Made by a program: the position numbers and the translations under genes
Shown: one piece after another, positions 35,200-44,729 of the stretch
How positions within the stretch are numbered: the first letter of the stretch is position 1
How the letters are laid out: each line of letters opens with the position of its first letter
The notes under the pieces: generated by a model
Database searches by the model: none
Seen by the model: only the letters and a program-made list of their open reading frames with translations
Told to the model about the DNA's origin: nothing
Assembly: GCF_030551255.1 (NCBI RefSeq)
Contig: NZ_CP130630.1
Location: 7,855,501 to 7,919,500, forward strand
DNA from: Streptomyces sp. NL15-2K
Lineage (GTDB): Bacteria > Actinomycetota > Actinomycetes > Streptomycetales > Streptomycetaceae
DNA length: 64,000 nucleotides
Reading direction: 5' to 3'

Positions 35200-36186
35200 A
35201 TGACATCCATGTCCACGAAAACGCTCCCCGAGCGGGGCGACACCCACGAGCAGGGCACCGCACGGCCGGAACAGAACCCCGGTCACCGGCGCTTCGCGGT
35301 CCGGGGCACGGCGCGCGGCAGGCAGGCCCGGGCCGCCTGGATGCTCGCCGCCCCGTTCCTCGCGCTGTTCGCGGCCTTCATGCTGCTGCCGGTGGTGTGG
35401 TCGCTGCTGATGGGCCTGACCGACACCAAGAGTTCGGACCTGCGTACGCCGCTGAACGTGTCGTTCGTCGGCTTCGACAACTACGTACGCCTCTTTGAGG
35501 ACCCGCAGTTTTTCACGGCCCTGCGCAACACGGCCGTGTTCGTCCTGGTGGCCCTGCCCCTGACCCTGGCCGCCGGGCTCGCGGCGGCGGTTGCCCTCGA
35601 CCGGGGCATCCGCCGCTTCCGGGCCGTCTTCCGGGTCGGCTTCTACCTGCCGGTGATCACCAGCATCGTGGCCGTCGCCGTGGTGTGGAAGACGCTCCTG
35701 GAACCTCGCGCGGGACTGGTGAACCTCGTCCTGGGCTGGTTCGGGATCGACGGTCCGGCCTGGCTGGCCGACACCCGCTTCGCCCTGCCCGTCATGATCG
35801 TGATGGCGGTGTGGCGCAACCTCGGCACCGTCATGATCATCATGCTGGCGGGTCTGCAGTCCGTCCCCCAGTCCCTGATGGAAGCGGCCGAACTCGACGG
35901 CGCCGGGGCATGGCAGCGGTTCTGGCGGGTCACCTTCCCGCTCCTGCGGCCGGCCCTGCTGCTGACCGCCGTGACCACGGGCATCGGCTATCTGCAGTTC
36001 TTCGACGAGCCGTTCGTCATGACCGACGGCGGACCGCTGGACTCCACGCTGTCGGCGACGTTGTACGCCTACAAACAGTTCGGCAACGGCAACTACGAGA
36101 TGGCGTCGGCCGCCGGCTACGTCATCTTCGTCCTCATCGTCGCGCTGACCGTGCTGCAGTTCCGCGTGCTGCGAGACAAGGACTGA
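35200..36186 (+). CDS. Sugar ABC transporter permease (MalF type)
   Basis: A 328-residue CUT1 permease with six hydrophobic segments. The EAA loop reads MEAAELDGAGAWQRFWRVTF. The N-terminal ~45 residues are hydrophilic. ATG 35200 is used; ATG 35209 is an equally possible start. It lies 34 nt after the binding-protein gene and 6 nt before the second permease. Confidence 0.9.
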   Translation: MTSMSTKTLPERGDTHEQGTARPEQNPGHRRFAVRGTARGRQARAAWMLAAPFLALFAAFMLLPVVWSLLMGLTDTKSSDLRTPLNVSFVGFDNYVRLFEDPQFFTALRNTAVFVLVALPLTLAAGLAAAVALDRGIRRFRAVFRVGFYLPVITSIVAVAVVWKTLLEPRAGLVNLVLGWFGIDGPAWLADTRFALPVMIVMAVWRNLGTVMIIMLAGLQSVPQSLMEAAELDGAGAWQRFWRVTFPLLRPALLLTAVTTGIGYLQFFDEPFVMTDGGPLDSTLSATLYAYKQFGNGNYEMASAAGYVIFVLIVALTVLQFRVLRDKD

Positions 36187-36192
36187 TGCCTC

Positions 36193-37080
36193 ATGAGCAC
36201 CCTCTCCACTCTCCGAACGCCACAACCGGGCACGGACCGCGCCCTGAGGCGCCGCCGCATCCGCCAGAACTGGGGCCAGCCCTGGCTGTACCTACCGCTC
36301 GCCGGCGCCCTGCTGCTGATGATCGCGCCGTTCCTGTGGATGCTGTCCGGGTCGTTCAAGCCCGAGGCCGACATCCGCAGGGTCCCGCCCGTCCTGATAC
36401 CCACGGCGCCCACGACCGCCAACTACGGCGAGCTGTTCAGCACGCTCGACTTCACGAGCATGTTCGCCAACTCCGTGATCGTGGCCCTCGCCGTCACCGC
36501 GGGCAACCTCATCTTCTGCTCGATGCTCGGATACGCCCTGGCCAAGCTGGAGTTCCGCGGGCAGCGCGCCGTTTTCCTGCTGGTCATGGGGACGCTCATG
36601 ATCCCCGGCCTGGTCACCTTCGTCCCGCTGTACGTGCTGGTGGCCAACATGCAGCTGACCGGCTCCTTGCTCGGGCTGATCCTGCCGTTCCTGGCCACGC
36701 CCTTCGGGGTGTTCCTGATGCGGCAGTTCATCTCCACCCTGCCCGACGAACTCATCGACGCCGCCCGCGTCGACGGCTGCCGCGAACTGGCCATCTTCGC
36801 GAAGATCATCCTGCCGTTGACCAAACCGGCCCTCGCCACGCTGGGGATCATCACCTTCCTCGGCTCCTGGAACAACTTCCTGTGGCCCCTGGTCGTGGCC
36901 CAGAACGAGAGCCAGTACACCCTCCCCGTCGGACTCGCCCTGGCCAGCAGCGGACAGTCCTTCACCCGCTTCGGCATCCTGCTCGCCGGCGCCATGGTCG
37001 TCCTGCTGCCGGTGATGATCGTGTTCCTCCTCTTCCAGCGCCAGTTCGTGGCCGGTATCGCCACGACCGGCCTGAAGTGA
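36193..37080 (+). CDS. Sugar ABC transporter permease (MalG type)
   Basis: A 295-residue CUT1 permease with six hydrophobic segments. The EAA loop is IDAARVDGCRELAIFAKIIL, followed by PLTKPALATLGIITFLGSWN. It pairs with the preceding MalF-type protein to form the channel. The next gene, GH3, follows after 165 nt. Confidence 0.9.
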   Translation: MSTLSTLRTPQPGTDRALRRRRIRQNWGQPWLYLPLAGALLLMIAPFLWMLSGSFKPEADIRRVPPVLIPTAPTTANYGELFSTLDFTSMFANSVIVALAVTAGNLIFCSMLGYALAKLEFRGQRAVFLLVMGTLMIPGLVTFVPLYVLVANMQLTGSLLGLILPFLATPFGVFLMRQFISTLPDELIDAARVDGCRELAIFAKIILPLTKPALATLGIITFLGSWNNFLWPLVVAQNESQYTLPVGLALASSGQSFTRFGILLAGAMVVLLPVMIVFLLFQRQFVAGIATTGLK

Positions 37081-37245
37081 CGCCCCGGCTTCTGCCCCGC
37101 CGCCCTCTGCGGCATTGGTCCCGCCCGGGGCGGCGGACGGACGGCCCGCGAGGCCCACCGCAGCAGGCGGTGGCGTCGCTGCGGCGAAGCGCTCGCCGTC
37201 GCCCATCAACTCTGATCTGTGACGACTCATCTCTTGGAGAACACC

Positions 37246-39543
37246 GTGGGACAGCCGGTCCACTCTGCCGTGTACCTGGATCCGGAAGCGTCCGTGGAAG
37301 CGAGAACCGACGACTTGCTGTCCCGGATGACCCTGCCGGAGAAGGTCGGGCAGTTGCTGATGCTCGACGGACAACACGGGGACCTGGCGGACATCGTGTC
37401 GGCCAAGCTGGCCGGATCGGTCCTGCATGTGTCGCCCGAGCTGATGCCGCAGGCCATGGAACTGGCCCGGCAGACACGTCTCGGCATTCCGCTGCTGACC
37501 GCCGACGACGGCATCCACGGTCACTCGTTCTGGCCGGGGGCGACCATCTTCCCGACCCAGCTGGCCATGGCCTGCTCCTGGGATGCCTCCCTGCTCCACC
37601 GGGTCGCCCGTGCGGCCGCGACCGAGATCGCGGCGACCGGAATCCACGGGACGTTCTCCCCGGTGCTGTGTATCACCCGGGACCTGCGCTGGGGCCGGAT
37701 CAACGAGACGTTCGGCGAGGACCCGTTCCTGATCGGTGAACTCGGGGCGGCGATGGTGCGGGGCTATCAGGGTGAGAGCCTCAGCGACCCGACAGGCGTG
37801 CTGGCGTACGCCAAGCATTTCGCGGGCTACTCCGAAACCCTGGGCGGGCGCGACGCGAGCGAAGCCGAACTCAGCCCGCGCAAGCTGCGCTCATGGTTCC
37901 TGCCCCCCTTCGAGCAGGCGGTACGTGCCGGCTGCCGCGGCTTCATGCTCGGCTACCAGTCCATCGACGGGGTGCCCATCACCGCGAACGAGTGGCTGAT
38001 CAACGACGTGCTCAAGGGCGAGTGGGGCTTCACCGGGACGCTGGTGACCGATTGGGACAACGTCGGCCGGATGGTCTACGACCAGCGGACCTGCGCCGAC
38101 TACGCCGAGGCGGCGGCGGTCGCCGTCTCCTCCGGCAATGACCTCATCATGGCCACGCCGCAGTTCTTCGAGGGCGCGCAGGAGGCAGTCGCGCGCGGCC
38201 TGGTCGAGGAAAAACAGATCGATGACGCGGTACGGCGGGTTCTGCGGCTGAAGTTCGAGCTCGGGCTCTTCGAGGACCCGCGCACTCCTGACCCCGAGCG
38301 GCAGGCGCGGGTGATCGGCTGCCGCGAACACGCCGACCTCAACCTTGAGACCGCCCGACGCTCCCTGGTGCTGCTGCGCAACGAGGGCATCCTGCCCCTC
38401 GAAGGCGGGCTGACCCCGGAGGGAACGGGTCGCGCCGTGAGCCAGGGTACGCCGCGGACGATCGCGGTCATCGGCCCCAACGCCGACAGCACGGAGGCCA
38501 TGCTCGGCGACTGGGCGGGCGCCACCGGCCAGGTCCCATGGATGCCCGAAGGACATCCACGCGAGTCGGTGGAGACGGTGCTCGACGGCCTTCGCGCCGT
38601 CGCACCCGCCGAGTGGACCATCACGTACGCCCGCGGTGCCGACATCGCGAGCCCCGACCAGGACACCGGGTGGTCCACCGGGCCCGACGGCCAACCGCAG
38701 CCGCCCGTTTTCGCCCCCGCCCCGGTCGACCAGGCACAACTTCGGGAGGCCATCGCCGCCGCAGAGGCCGCCGACTACGCCGTCGTGGTCGTGGGGGACA
38801 CCATCGACCTCACCGGCGAGGTGCGTTCCACGGCCACGCTCGACCTCCAGGGAAGTCAGATCGCACTGCTGGACGCGGTCGCCGCCACCGGAACACCGAT
38901 GATCGTCGTACTCGCTCAGTCCAAGCCGAGTACCCTCCCGGACTCGGCACTGAACGCGGCGGCACTCATCGAGGCGTTCAACCCGGGCATGCGCGGCGGC
39001 CGCGCCATCGCCGAACTCCTCCTCGGACTCACCGAACCCAGCGGCCGACTCCCACTCTCCTTCGCACGCCACGTCGGACAGCAACCGGTCTTCTACAACC
39101 AGGTGCGAGGCCAGCACGGGAACCGCTACGCGGACCTCACCCAGGACCCGATGTTCGCGTTCGGCGAGGGCCTCTCCTACACCACCGTCACCTACTCCGA
39201 CCTTGTCGTGCACGACCTCGACGTCCCCGCCGACGGCACCGTCGACGCCACCGTACGACTCACCAACACAGGCAGCCGTCCGGCCCTGGAAACGGTCCAG
39301 GCATACATCAGCGACCTGACCACCAGCGTCACCTGGGCCGAGCAGGAGCTGAAGGCGTTCACCCAGGTCGAAATCCCTCCCGGCGAAAGCCTGGACGTCC
39401 ACATCGGCGTCCCTGCCGTGCAGTGCTCACTCGTCACAGCCGACAACCGCCGAGTGGTCGAACCAGGTGAGTTCGCACTCCGCGTCGGCCCCAGCTCACG
39501 ACGGGAGCAGCAGCTGAGCGCAGGATTCCGCATCCGGACTTGA
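37246..39543 (+). CDS. GH3 family beta-glucosidase-like hydrolase
   Basis: A 765-residue intracellular GH3 enzyme with no signal peptide. The (beta/alpha)8 domain shows FSPVLCITRDLRWGRINETF and LVTDWDNVG, whose Asp269 matches the GH3 nucleophile. The second domain has NPGMRGGRAIAELLLG, and a fibronectin-III-like domain closes the protein (VTVRLTNTGSRPALETVQAY-like). GTG 37246 is preferred because GGAG lies 7 nt upstream; GTG 37219 would add nine residues without a binding site. It probably cleaves imported beta-linked glucosides, working with the secreted GH30. Confidence 0.85.
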   Translation: MGQPVHSAVYLDPEASVEARTDDLLSRMTLPEKVGQLLMLDGQHGDLADIVSAKLAGSVLHVSPELMPQAMELARQTRLGIPLLTADDGIHGHSFWPGATIFPTQLAMACSWDASLLHRVARAAATEIAATGIHGTFSPVLCITRDLRWGRINETFGEDPFLIGELGAAMVRGYQGESLSDPTGVLAYAKHFAGYSETLGGRDASEAELSPRKLRSWFLPPFEQAVRAGCRGFMLGYQSIDGVPITANEWLINDVLKGEWGFTGTLVTDWDNVGRMVYDQRTCADYAEAAAVAVSSGNDLIMATPQFFEGAQEAVARGLVEEKQIDDAVRRVLRLKFELGLFEDPRTPDPERQARVIGCREHADLNLETARRSLVLLRNEGILPLEGGLTPEGTGRAVSQGTPRTIAVIGPNADSTEAMLGDWAGATGQVPWMPEGHPRESVETVLDGLRAVAPAEWTITYARGADIASPDQDTGWSTGPDGQPQPPVFAPAPVDQAQLREAIAAAEAADYAVVVVGDTIDLTGEVRSTATLDLQGSQIALLDAVAATGTPMIVVLAQSKPSTLPDSALNAAALIEAFNPGMRGGRAIAELLLGLTEPSGRLPLSFARHVGQQPVFYNQVRGQHGNRYADLTQDPMFAFGEGLSYTTVTYSDLVVHDLDVPADGTVDATVRLTNTGSRPALETVQAYISDLTTSVTWAEQELKAFTQVEIPPGESLDVHIGVPAVQCSLVTADNRRVVEPGEFALRVGPSSRREQQLSAGFRIRT

Positions 39544-39608
39544 AGACCGCGTATGGACCTGAAGGCCGCATCCAGATCTGAAGACCGCATACGGGCTTGA
39601 AGACCCCC
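39541..39608 (+). repeat. 19-bp tandem repeat overlapping the GH3 stop
   Basis: Units starting TGAAG at 39541, 39560, 39579 and 39598 follow each other with an exact 19-nt period (first unit TGAAGACCGCGTATGGACC; the last is partial). The TGA of the first unit is the GH3 stop codon. The repeat leads straight into the terminator hairpin. Confidence 0.8.
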
Positions 39609-39655
39609 GCCCCGCCGGCCTGCCGCCCCGCCAAATCGAGGGCCGGCGGGGCGGG
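39606..39655 (+). terminator. Terminator between GH3 and GH32
   Basis: CCCGCCCCGCCGGCC (39606-39620) pairs perfectly with GGCCGGCGGGGCGGG (39641-39655), a 15-bp stem with a 20-nt loop, 30 nt before the next start. Confidence 0.65.
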
Positions 39656-39684
39656 TTCCATCTGAAACACCGAAAGGCACGCGT

Positions 39685-41160
39685 GTGTCCACCACACCCC
39701 GCGATCCGCACCGCCCCGTGGCGCACCTGCGCCCGCCCCGCAACTGGATCAACGACCCCAACGGGCTGGTCTTCCATGACGGCCACTACCACGTGTGCTA
39801 CCAGTACAACCCGTACGGCGCGACCCACGCGAACCTGCACTGGGGCCACTTCCGCAGCCCCGACCTGCTGACCTGGGAGCCGCTGCCGATCGCCCTGTCC
39901 CCAACCCCAGGTGGCCTGGACGCCGACGGCTGCTTCTCCGGCAACGCCGTCTCCGACGGCGAACGGCTGGTCGCCTTCTACTCCGCGCACCGCGAGGACC
40001 GCTCGCCCCAGCACCAGCCGGTCACCTCCGCCGTCTCCGACGACGGCGGCAGAAGCTTCCACCCGCGGGGCGAACTGCTCATCGCCGAGCTGCCCGAGGG
40101 CTGCACCATGTACCGCGACCCCTACGTCTGGCAGGACGGCGACGGCTGGCGGATGCTGGTCGGCGCCGCCCTCGCGGACGGCCGCGCCGCTGCTCTGCTC
40201 TACGACTCGCCCGATCTGGAGACCTGGACCTACCGGGGGCCCTTCGCGGCCCGCCGTCCGGAGCCCATCGGTGGTACCGACCTGCTTACCGGCGAGGGCT
40301 GGGAATGCCCCCAGTACCTCCCGGCACCCGACGGACCCGGCGCCCTCATCCTCAGCACATGGACCGAACCCACCGGCCCGCAGAGTGTCGCAGCCCTGAT
40401 CGGCGAAGAACACGAGGGGCAGTTCAATGCCGGCCCGGCGGTGCCCGCCGACTATGGCCCCGACTACTACGCACCCGCCCTGCTGCGCGCACCGGGCAAC
40501 CGGTGGCTGCTGTGGGGCTGGTCGTGGGAAGCCCGCGACGAAGCCTGGGCCGTCGCGGACGGATGGGCCGGGGTCCTCACCCTGCCCCGCGAGATCCATG
40601 TCGACGATGGCGGCACGCTGCGTCAGCAGCCCGCCACCGAGCTGCTCGCCCTGCGCGGCGACCACACCATCCACGCTGCAGGCGCGACGCACGGCCCGCA
40701 GCCGGTGGAACTCGGCAGCGTGGGCCGGGCCTTCGACCTGACGGCCCGCCTGGAGCAGACCGCTGGAAACGCCGGTCTGCGGCTGCTCACCACCCCGGAC
40801 GGCTCCGAATACCTCGACATCCGCCTCGATGCCGACGCGGGCGAACTGGTCGTCGACCGTGACCACGCCTCACTGGACCCCCGGGCCCGCGGCGGTTCCC
40901 ACCGGATGCCCTGCCCGGCAGACCGGGCTGTCGACCTGCGCGTCGTCGTCGACCACTCCATCGCCGAAGTCTTCCTGATCACCACCGGCCAGGTCCTCAC
41001 CCTGCGCTTCTACCCCACAGGGCAGAGCCCGTGGCGACTTCAGGCCCGCACCGCCCCGGGTACGCGCCTCGGCTTCGCGGTCGACGCGTGGGGACTGCAC
41101 CCGCTCGTGATCAAGGAGCCGAGCACCGGCGTCGCAGAGTCGGCGCCGGCGTCGCCGTAG
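39685..41160 (+). CDS. GH32 beta-fructosidase, non-secreted
   Basis: A 491-residue GH32 enzyme without signal peptide. RNWINDPNGLVF carries the nucleophile Asp, MYRDPYVW the RDP motif and GWECPQYLP the acid/base Glu. A C-terminal beta-sandwich follows. Length and motifs match sucrose-6-phosphate hydrolase/invertase-like enzymes. It should split fructo-oligosaccharides after import. GTG 39685 follows GAAAGGC. A decayed paralogue lies at 44.5 kb. Confidence 0.88.
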   Translation: MSTTPRDPHRPVAHLRPPRNWINDPNGLVFHDGHYHVCYQYNPYGATHANLHWGHFRSPDLLTWEPLPIALSPTPGGLDADGCFSGNAVSDGERLVAFYSAHREDRSPQHQPVTSAVSDDGGRSFHPRGELLIAELPEGCTMYRDPYVWQDGDGWRMLVGAALADGRAAALLYDSPDLETWTYRGPFAARRPEPIGGTDLLTGEGWECPQYLPAPDGPGALILSTWTEPTGPQSVAALIGEEHEGQFNAGPAVPADYGPDYYAPALLRAPGNRWLLWGWSWEARDEAWAVADGWAGVLTLPREIHVDDGGTLRQQPATELLALRGDHTIHAAGATHGPQPVELGSVGRAFDLTARLEQTAGNAGLRLLTTPDGSEYLDIRLDADAGELVVDRDHASLDPRARGGSHRMPCPADRAVDLRVVVDHSIAEVFLITTGQVLTLRFYPTGQSPWRLQARTAPGTRLGFAVDAWGLHPLVIKEPSTGVAESAPASP

Positions 41161-41252
41161 AACCGACTCCAACCGGTCGATCCCCCACCTCGGCACTGTG
41201 TCCCACCCGCTCTCCCAAGTACTGAACAAGCAGGTCCGAAGGAGGATCTTCC

Positions 41253-44189
41253 ATGAGCTCATACGGTCTCGGACGACGCCAGTTCCTGGCCACCGCAGTC
41301 GGTGTCGCCGCCGCCTGGACCCAGATTTCCGGGAACGCCATCGCCGCCCCGCAGCTGAAGCAAGCCTCACGTGACAATTCCGTCCGTGTGTGGCTGACGG
41401 ACGTATCGGCCGGCAAGTGGGTCGCCGGTCAGGACGATGTGCTGTTCAAGGCGAGGAGAACGGCCAACCCGCTGACGATCAAGATCGACGACAGCGTCAA
41501 GTACCAGAAGGTCCAAGGCTTCGGCGCGGCCATGACCGACTCCTCCGCCTGGCTCATCGACAAGCTGTCCCCTGCCGAGCGGACCAAGCTGATGAAGGAG
41601 CTGTTCGATCCCTCGAAGGGAATCGGCCTCAGCCTGCTCCGCTCGCCGATGGGCGCCACGGATTTCAACGCGTCCGGGAACTACTCCTACAACGACATGC
41701 CCGCGGGCCAAACGGACCCGACGCTGTCCAACTTCTCCATCCAGCATGACGTGCCGTACATCATTCCGGCCTTGCGGCAGGCTCTCTCGCTCAACCCGTC
41801 CATCAAGGTCATGGCCAACCCGTGGAGCCCACCAGGCTGGATGAAGACCTCCGACTCCATGATCGGAGGCACTCTCAAGAGCGAGTACACCTCCGCGCTC
41901 GCCGACTACTTCGTCAAGTTCATCCAAGCCTATGGCGAAGCCGGCGTGCCCATCTCCTACATTTCCCCGCAGAACGAACCCATGGGTACGCCCACCTGGC
42001 CCGGGATGTTCCTGTCCGCGTATCAGGAAGCCGATTTGATTCAGGAGATCGGCAAGGCGTTCGAAGCCAACGGAATCTCCACGAAGATCCTGGCTTGGGA
42101 CCACAACTGGGACGTGCCCTCGTATCCGGAGACGATTTTCAGCGACCCCGCAGCCTCCAAGTACACCGCGGGAACCGGGTGGCACATCTACAGCGGCAAC
42201 CCGAACTACCAGACGCTGGTCCACAACGACTACCCGAGCAAGGAAACGTTCATCACGGAAGCCACCGGAGGCGTTTGGCAGGACAGCGACCAGACAGCGT
42301 TCAGCGAAGCACTGGGTACGTGGATCATCAACGGAACGCGCAACTGGGCGAACGGGGTGATGCTGTGGAACATCGCACTCGACCCCGATCGGGGCCCGCT
42401 CAACAGCGACACGGCCGGCATACCCATGCTGCGGGGGTTGCTCACGATCGACCCGGCCGACGGGCGGGTGACCTACAACGTGGACTACCACGCCCTCGCT
42501 CACGCCAGCAGGTTCGTCAAGCCCGGAGCACGCCGGATCTACTCGAACACCTTCGGGGAAGGCAGCATAGAGAACGTCGCGTTCCAGAACCCGGACGGAT
42601 CGAAGGTCCTGATCGCGCACAACTCGGGCAGCGCGGCGAAGACCTTCAGCGTCGCGGACGGGACCCACTCGTTCGACTACACCCTGAACGCCGGCGACGC
42701 CGTCACCTTCACGTACTCCGGGCCTGCGCAGAGCGGCCGTACCCCCGCAGCGACCAAGGTCTCGGACCCGACACACGACTTCACGTTCAAGTCGGCATCC
42801 GGCCCGGTCACCGTCACGTACGACCCGGCACTGCTGCTCTACCAGAACTCCATCCGTACCGGAAACAAGCTGGTCACGTACTCCCTTCCGATCGGAGCTT
42901 CCGTCCAGACGACCGGAAGGGCGCTGAGCCGTAGCAAATGGACCGCCACGGCTTCCGCGCAGCCGGATTGGGGTGTGGCCGCGAACGCGATCGACGGCGA
43001 CATCAACACCAGGTGGAGTCTCGGGCACGGGACGACGAGCGGCGACTGGTTCCAGATCGACCTGGGGAGCCCCACGAGCTTCAACAAAATCGTCTTCGAC
43101 ACCGGCGTGAACAATTCTTTCGACTACGTCACCAAGTATCAGATCTACGTTTCGAACGACGGAGTCGATTGGGGCAGCGCGATTGCGAGCGGCAGCGGGG
43201 GCATTGGCAAGATAGCCGTCACGTTGCCGACCCGAACGGCACAGTACATTCGCATCGTCAGTACTGCGCCATCCGGTTTCTGGTGGGCCATCGGCGACAT
43301 CGAGGTGTACGGGTCTGCGCATGGAACCGGATCGATCACAGCTCCGGCAGCGATACCGAACGGCCTCCAGCTGAAGAACTGGACCAGCAAGGAAGGGGAG
43401 CAGGTCACCGTAGCATTCAACGGGACCACCGACAGCAAGAGTTTCAAGATATCCACCGACGGCTCGTACACCTATACGCTGCCGAGCGGGACTTCGGCGA
43501 TGTTCACGACCAAGAAGCTGTCGAGCTTCCCGTCGCCGACCTTCAGCGATTTCAAGCCGGAACGAGGCATGCCGCGCTCCAAGTTCACGATCCGCGGTTC
43601 TGGTTTCGGTGATGCACAGGGGCTGGGTACGGCGTATTTCGGATCGAGCTATGCCGAAATAGACACCTGGTCGGACACGAGCATCAGCGCCTACGTCCCG
43701 AGGGGGCTTCCAGCGGGGAAGGTCACGGTTTCCGTGAAGGGGGCCAGCGGAGCAGACGCAGGTGGATCATCGTTCGACGTCATAGATCTTGGTCCTGCGC
43801 TGCCGCGGACGGGCTGGACCGCAAAGGCTTCGGACGCAAGCCAGTGGGATGCGCCCGGAAACATGCTCGACGGTAATTCCGACACTCGGTACAGCTCCGG
43901 AACAGGGCAGTACGACGGCCTCTGGATCCAAGTGGACATGGGACAAACGCAGATCTTCAGCAAGATCGTTTTGGATGTCGGCGGCAGTGTCAGCGACTAT
44001 GCGCGAAGCGCAGACGTATACGTATCCATGGACGGAACCGACTGGACCAAGGTTTCTTCCGTAGCGGACGGCCAACGAGTCCACCTGATTTCCTTCCCGA
44101 CGCAAACAGCTCGCTACATCAAGGTCGTCAATACCGGAAACGTTGCGCGTAGCTGGTGGTCAGTCGCAGAATTCAACGCCTACAACTGA
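41253..44189 (+). CDS. Secreted GH30 beta-1,6-glucanase-like enzyme with discoidin and IPT domains
   Basis: A 978-residue exported protein. The Tat-like signal has RRQFLATAVGVAAA. GH30 catalytic domain to about residue 490: YISPQNEPMGTP with acid/base Glu242 and ETFITEATGG with nucleophile Glu336, plus VQGFGAAMTDSSAWLI. Residues about 555-690 and 855-978 are F5/8-type C (discoidin) domains (both with ANAIDGDINTRW- or NMLDGNSDTRY-type motifs). Between them are a beta-sandwich and an IPT/TIG domain (FSDFKPERGMPRSKFTIRGS). GH30 subfamily 3 enzymes cut beta-1,6-glucans of fungal walls. AAGGAGG precedes the ATG. Its codons are less G/C-biased than its neighbours', hinting at transfer. Confidence 0.88.
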   Translation: MSSYGLGRRQFLATAVGVAAAWTQISGNAIAAPQLKQASRDNSVRVWLTDVSAGKWVAGQDDVLFKARRTANPLTIKIDDSVKYQKVQGFGAAMTDSSAWLIDKLSPAERTKLMKELFDPSKGIGLSLLRSPMGATDFNASGNYSYNDMPAGQTDPTLSNFSIQHDVPYIIPALRQALSLNPSIKVMANPWSPPGWMKTSDSMIGGTLKSEYTSALADYFVKFIQAYGEAGVPISYISPQNEPMGTPTWPGMFLSAYQEADLIQEIGKAFEANGISTKILAWDHNWDVPSYPETIFSDPAASKYTAGTGWHIYSGNPNYQTLVHNDYPSKETFITEATGGVWQDSDQTAFSEALGTWIINGTRNWANGVMLWNIALDPDRGPLNSDTAGIPMLRGLLTIDPADGRVTYNVDYHALAHASRFVKPGARRIYSNTFGEGSIENVAFQNPDGSKVLIAHNSGSAAKTFSVADGTHSFDYTLNAGDAVTFTYSGPAQSGRTPAATKVSDPTHDFTFKSASGPVTVTYDPALLLYQNSIRTGNKLVTYSLPIGASVQTTGRALSRSKWTATASAQPDWGVAANAIDGDINTRWSLGHGTTSGDWFQIDLGSPTSFNKIVFDTGVNNSFDYVTKYQIYVSNDGVDWGSAIASGSGGIGKIAVTLPTRTAQYIRIVSTAPSGFWWAIGDIEVYGSAHGTGSITAPAAIPNGLQLKNWTSKEGEQVTVAFNGTTDSKSFKISTDGSYTYTLPSGTSAMFTTKKLSSFPSPTFSDFKPERGMPRSKFTIRGSGFGDAQGLGTAYFGSSYAEIDTWSDTSISAYVPRGLPAGKVTVSVKGASGADAGGSSFDVIDLGPALPRTGWTAKASDASQWDAPGNMLDGNSDTRYSSGTGQYDGLWIQVDMGQTQIFSKIVLDVGGSVSDYARSADVYVSMDGTDWTKVSSVADGQRVHLISFPTQTARYIKVVNTGNVARSWWSVAEFNAYN

Positions 44190-44449
44190 CCTCGGGCTTT
44201 CATGTAGGGCGACCGTTGGCCTTGCCCCCGACGCAGAGGAAGTGCCTCTGGCCAGCGAGGACAGGGATTGCTGATGTCCTTGTTCCCGCAGTGGCTGGAG
44301 GCACCTACCGGATGAAGGATGCGCTCGGCTGTGACTGCCAGGCCGATACAGGGATGCTTCGCGCACAGCGGACCGTGCTCGGGCTGGTGCCCTCCGAGGG
44401 CACTGGACGCGATCCGGAAGGCTCGCTGCTGCAACGGGTCTGGTCACTG

Positions 44450-44700
44450 GGGCGGCGACGCTTCGACCTCGACCTACTGGGGTCCCTCGACGCGCGTACG
44501 AAGGAGTCCGTCGGCAGCGTCGGCCAGCACACCGGCGAGGGCTGGGACTGTCCCCAGTACCTCCCGGCGGCCTCGGCACCCCGGCGCCCTCACCCTCAGC
44601 GCCTGTAACTACGACGACAGCGCCAGGTGCGTCGCCGCCCTGGCCGGTGCCCGGCGCCCTCGCCGGTGTGCTGGCCGACGCTCAGCCCATCGCCGGGATA
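44450..44700 (+). pseudogene. GH32 remnant
   Basis: One frame reads HTGEGWDCPQYLPAAS, matching TGEGWECPQYLP of the GH32 at 39685. A shifted frame continues GALTLSACNYDDSARCVAAL. Upstream sequence is too degenerate to align by eye. This is a fragment of a second GH32 gene; it lies in the 540-bp space before rpoA. Confidence 0.6.
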
Positions 44701-44729
44701 ACGGCACGGTCTGCACGTCAGCACAGCGT

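Noticed and set aside
37081..37132. Terminator after the second sugar permease
   Set aside because: The only dyad is 8 bp with a 36-nt loop, too weak to call.
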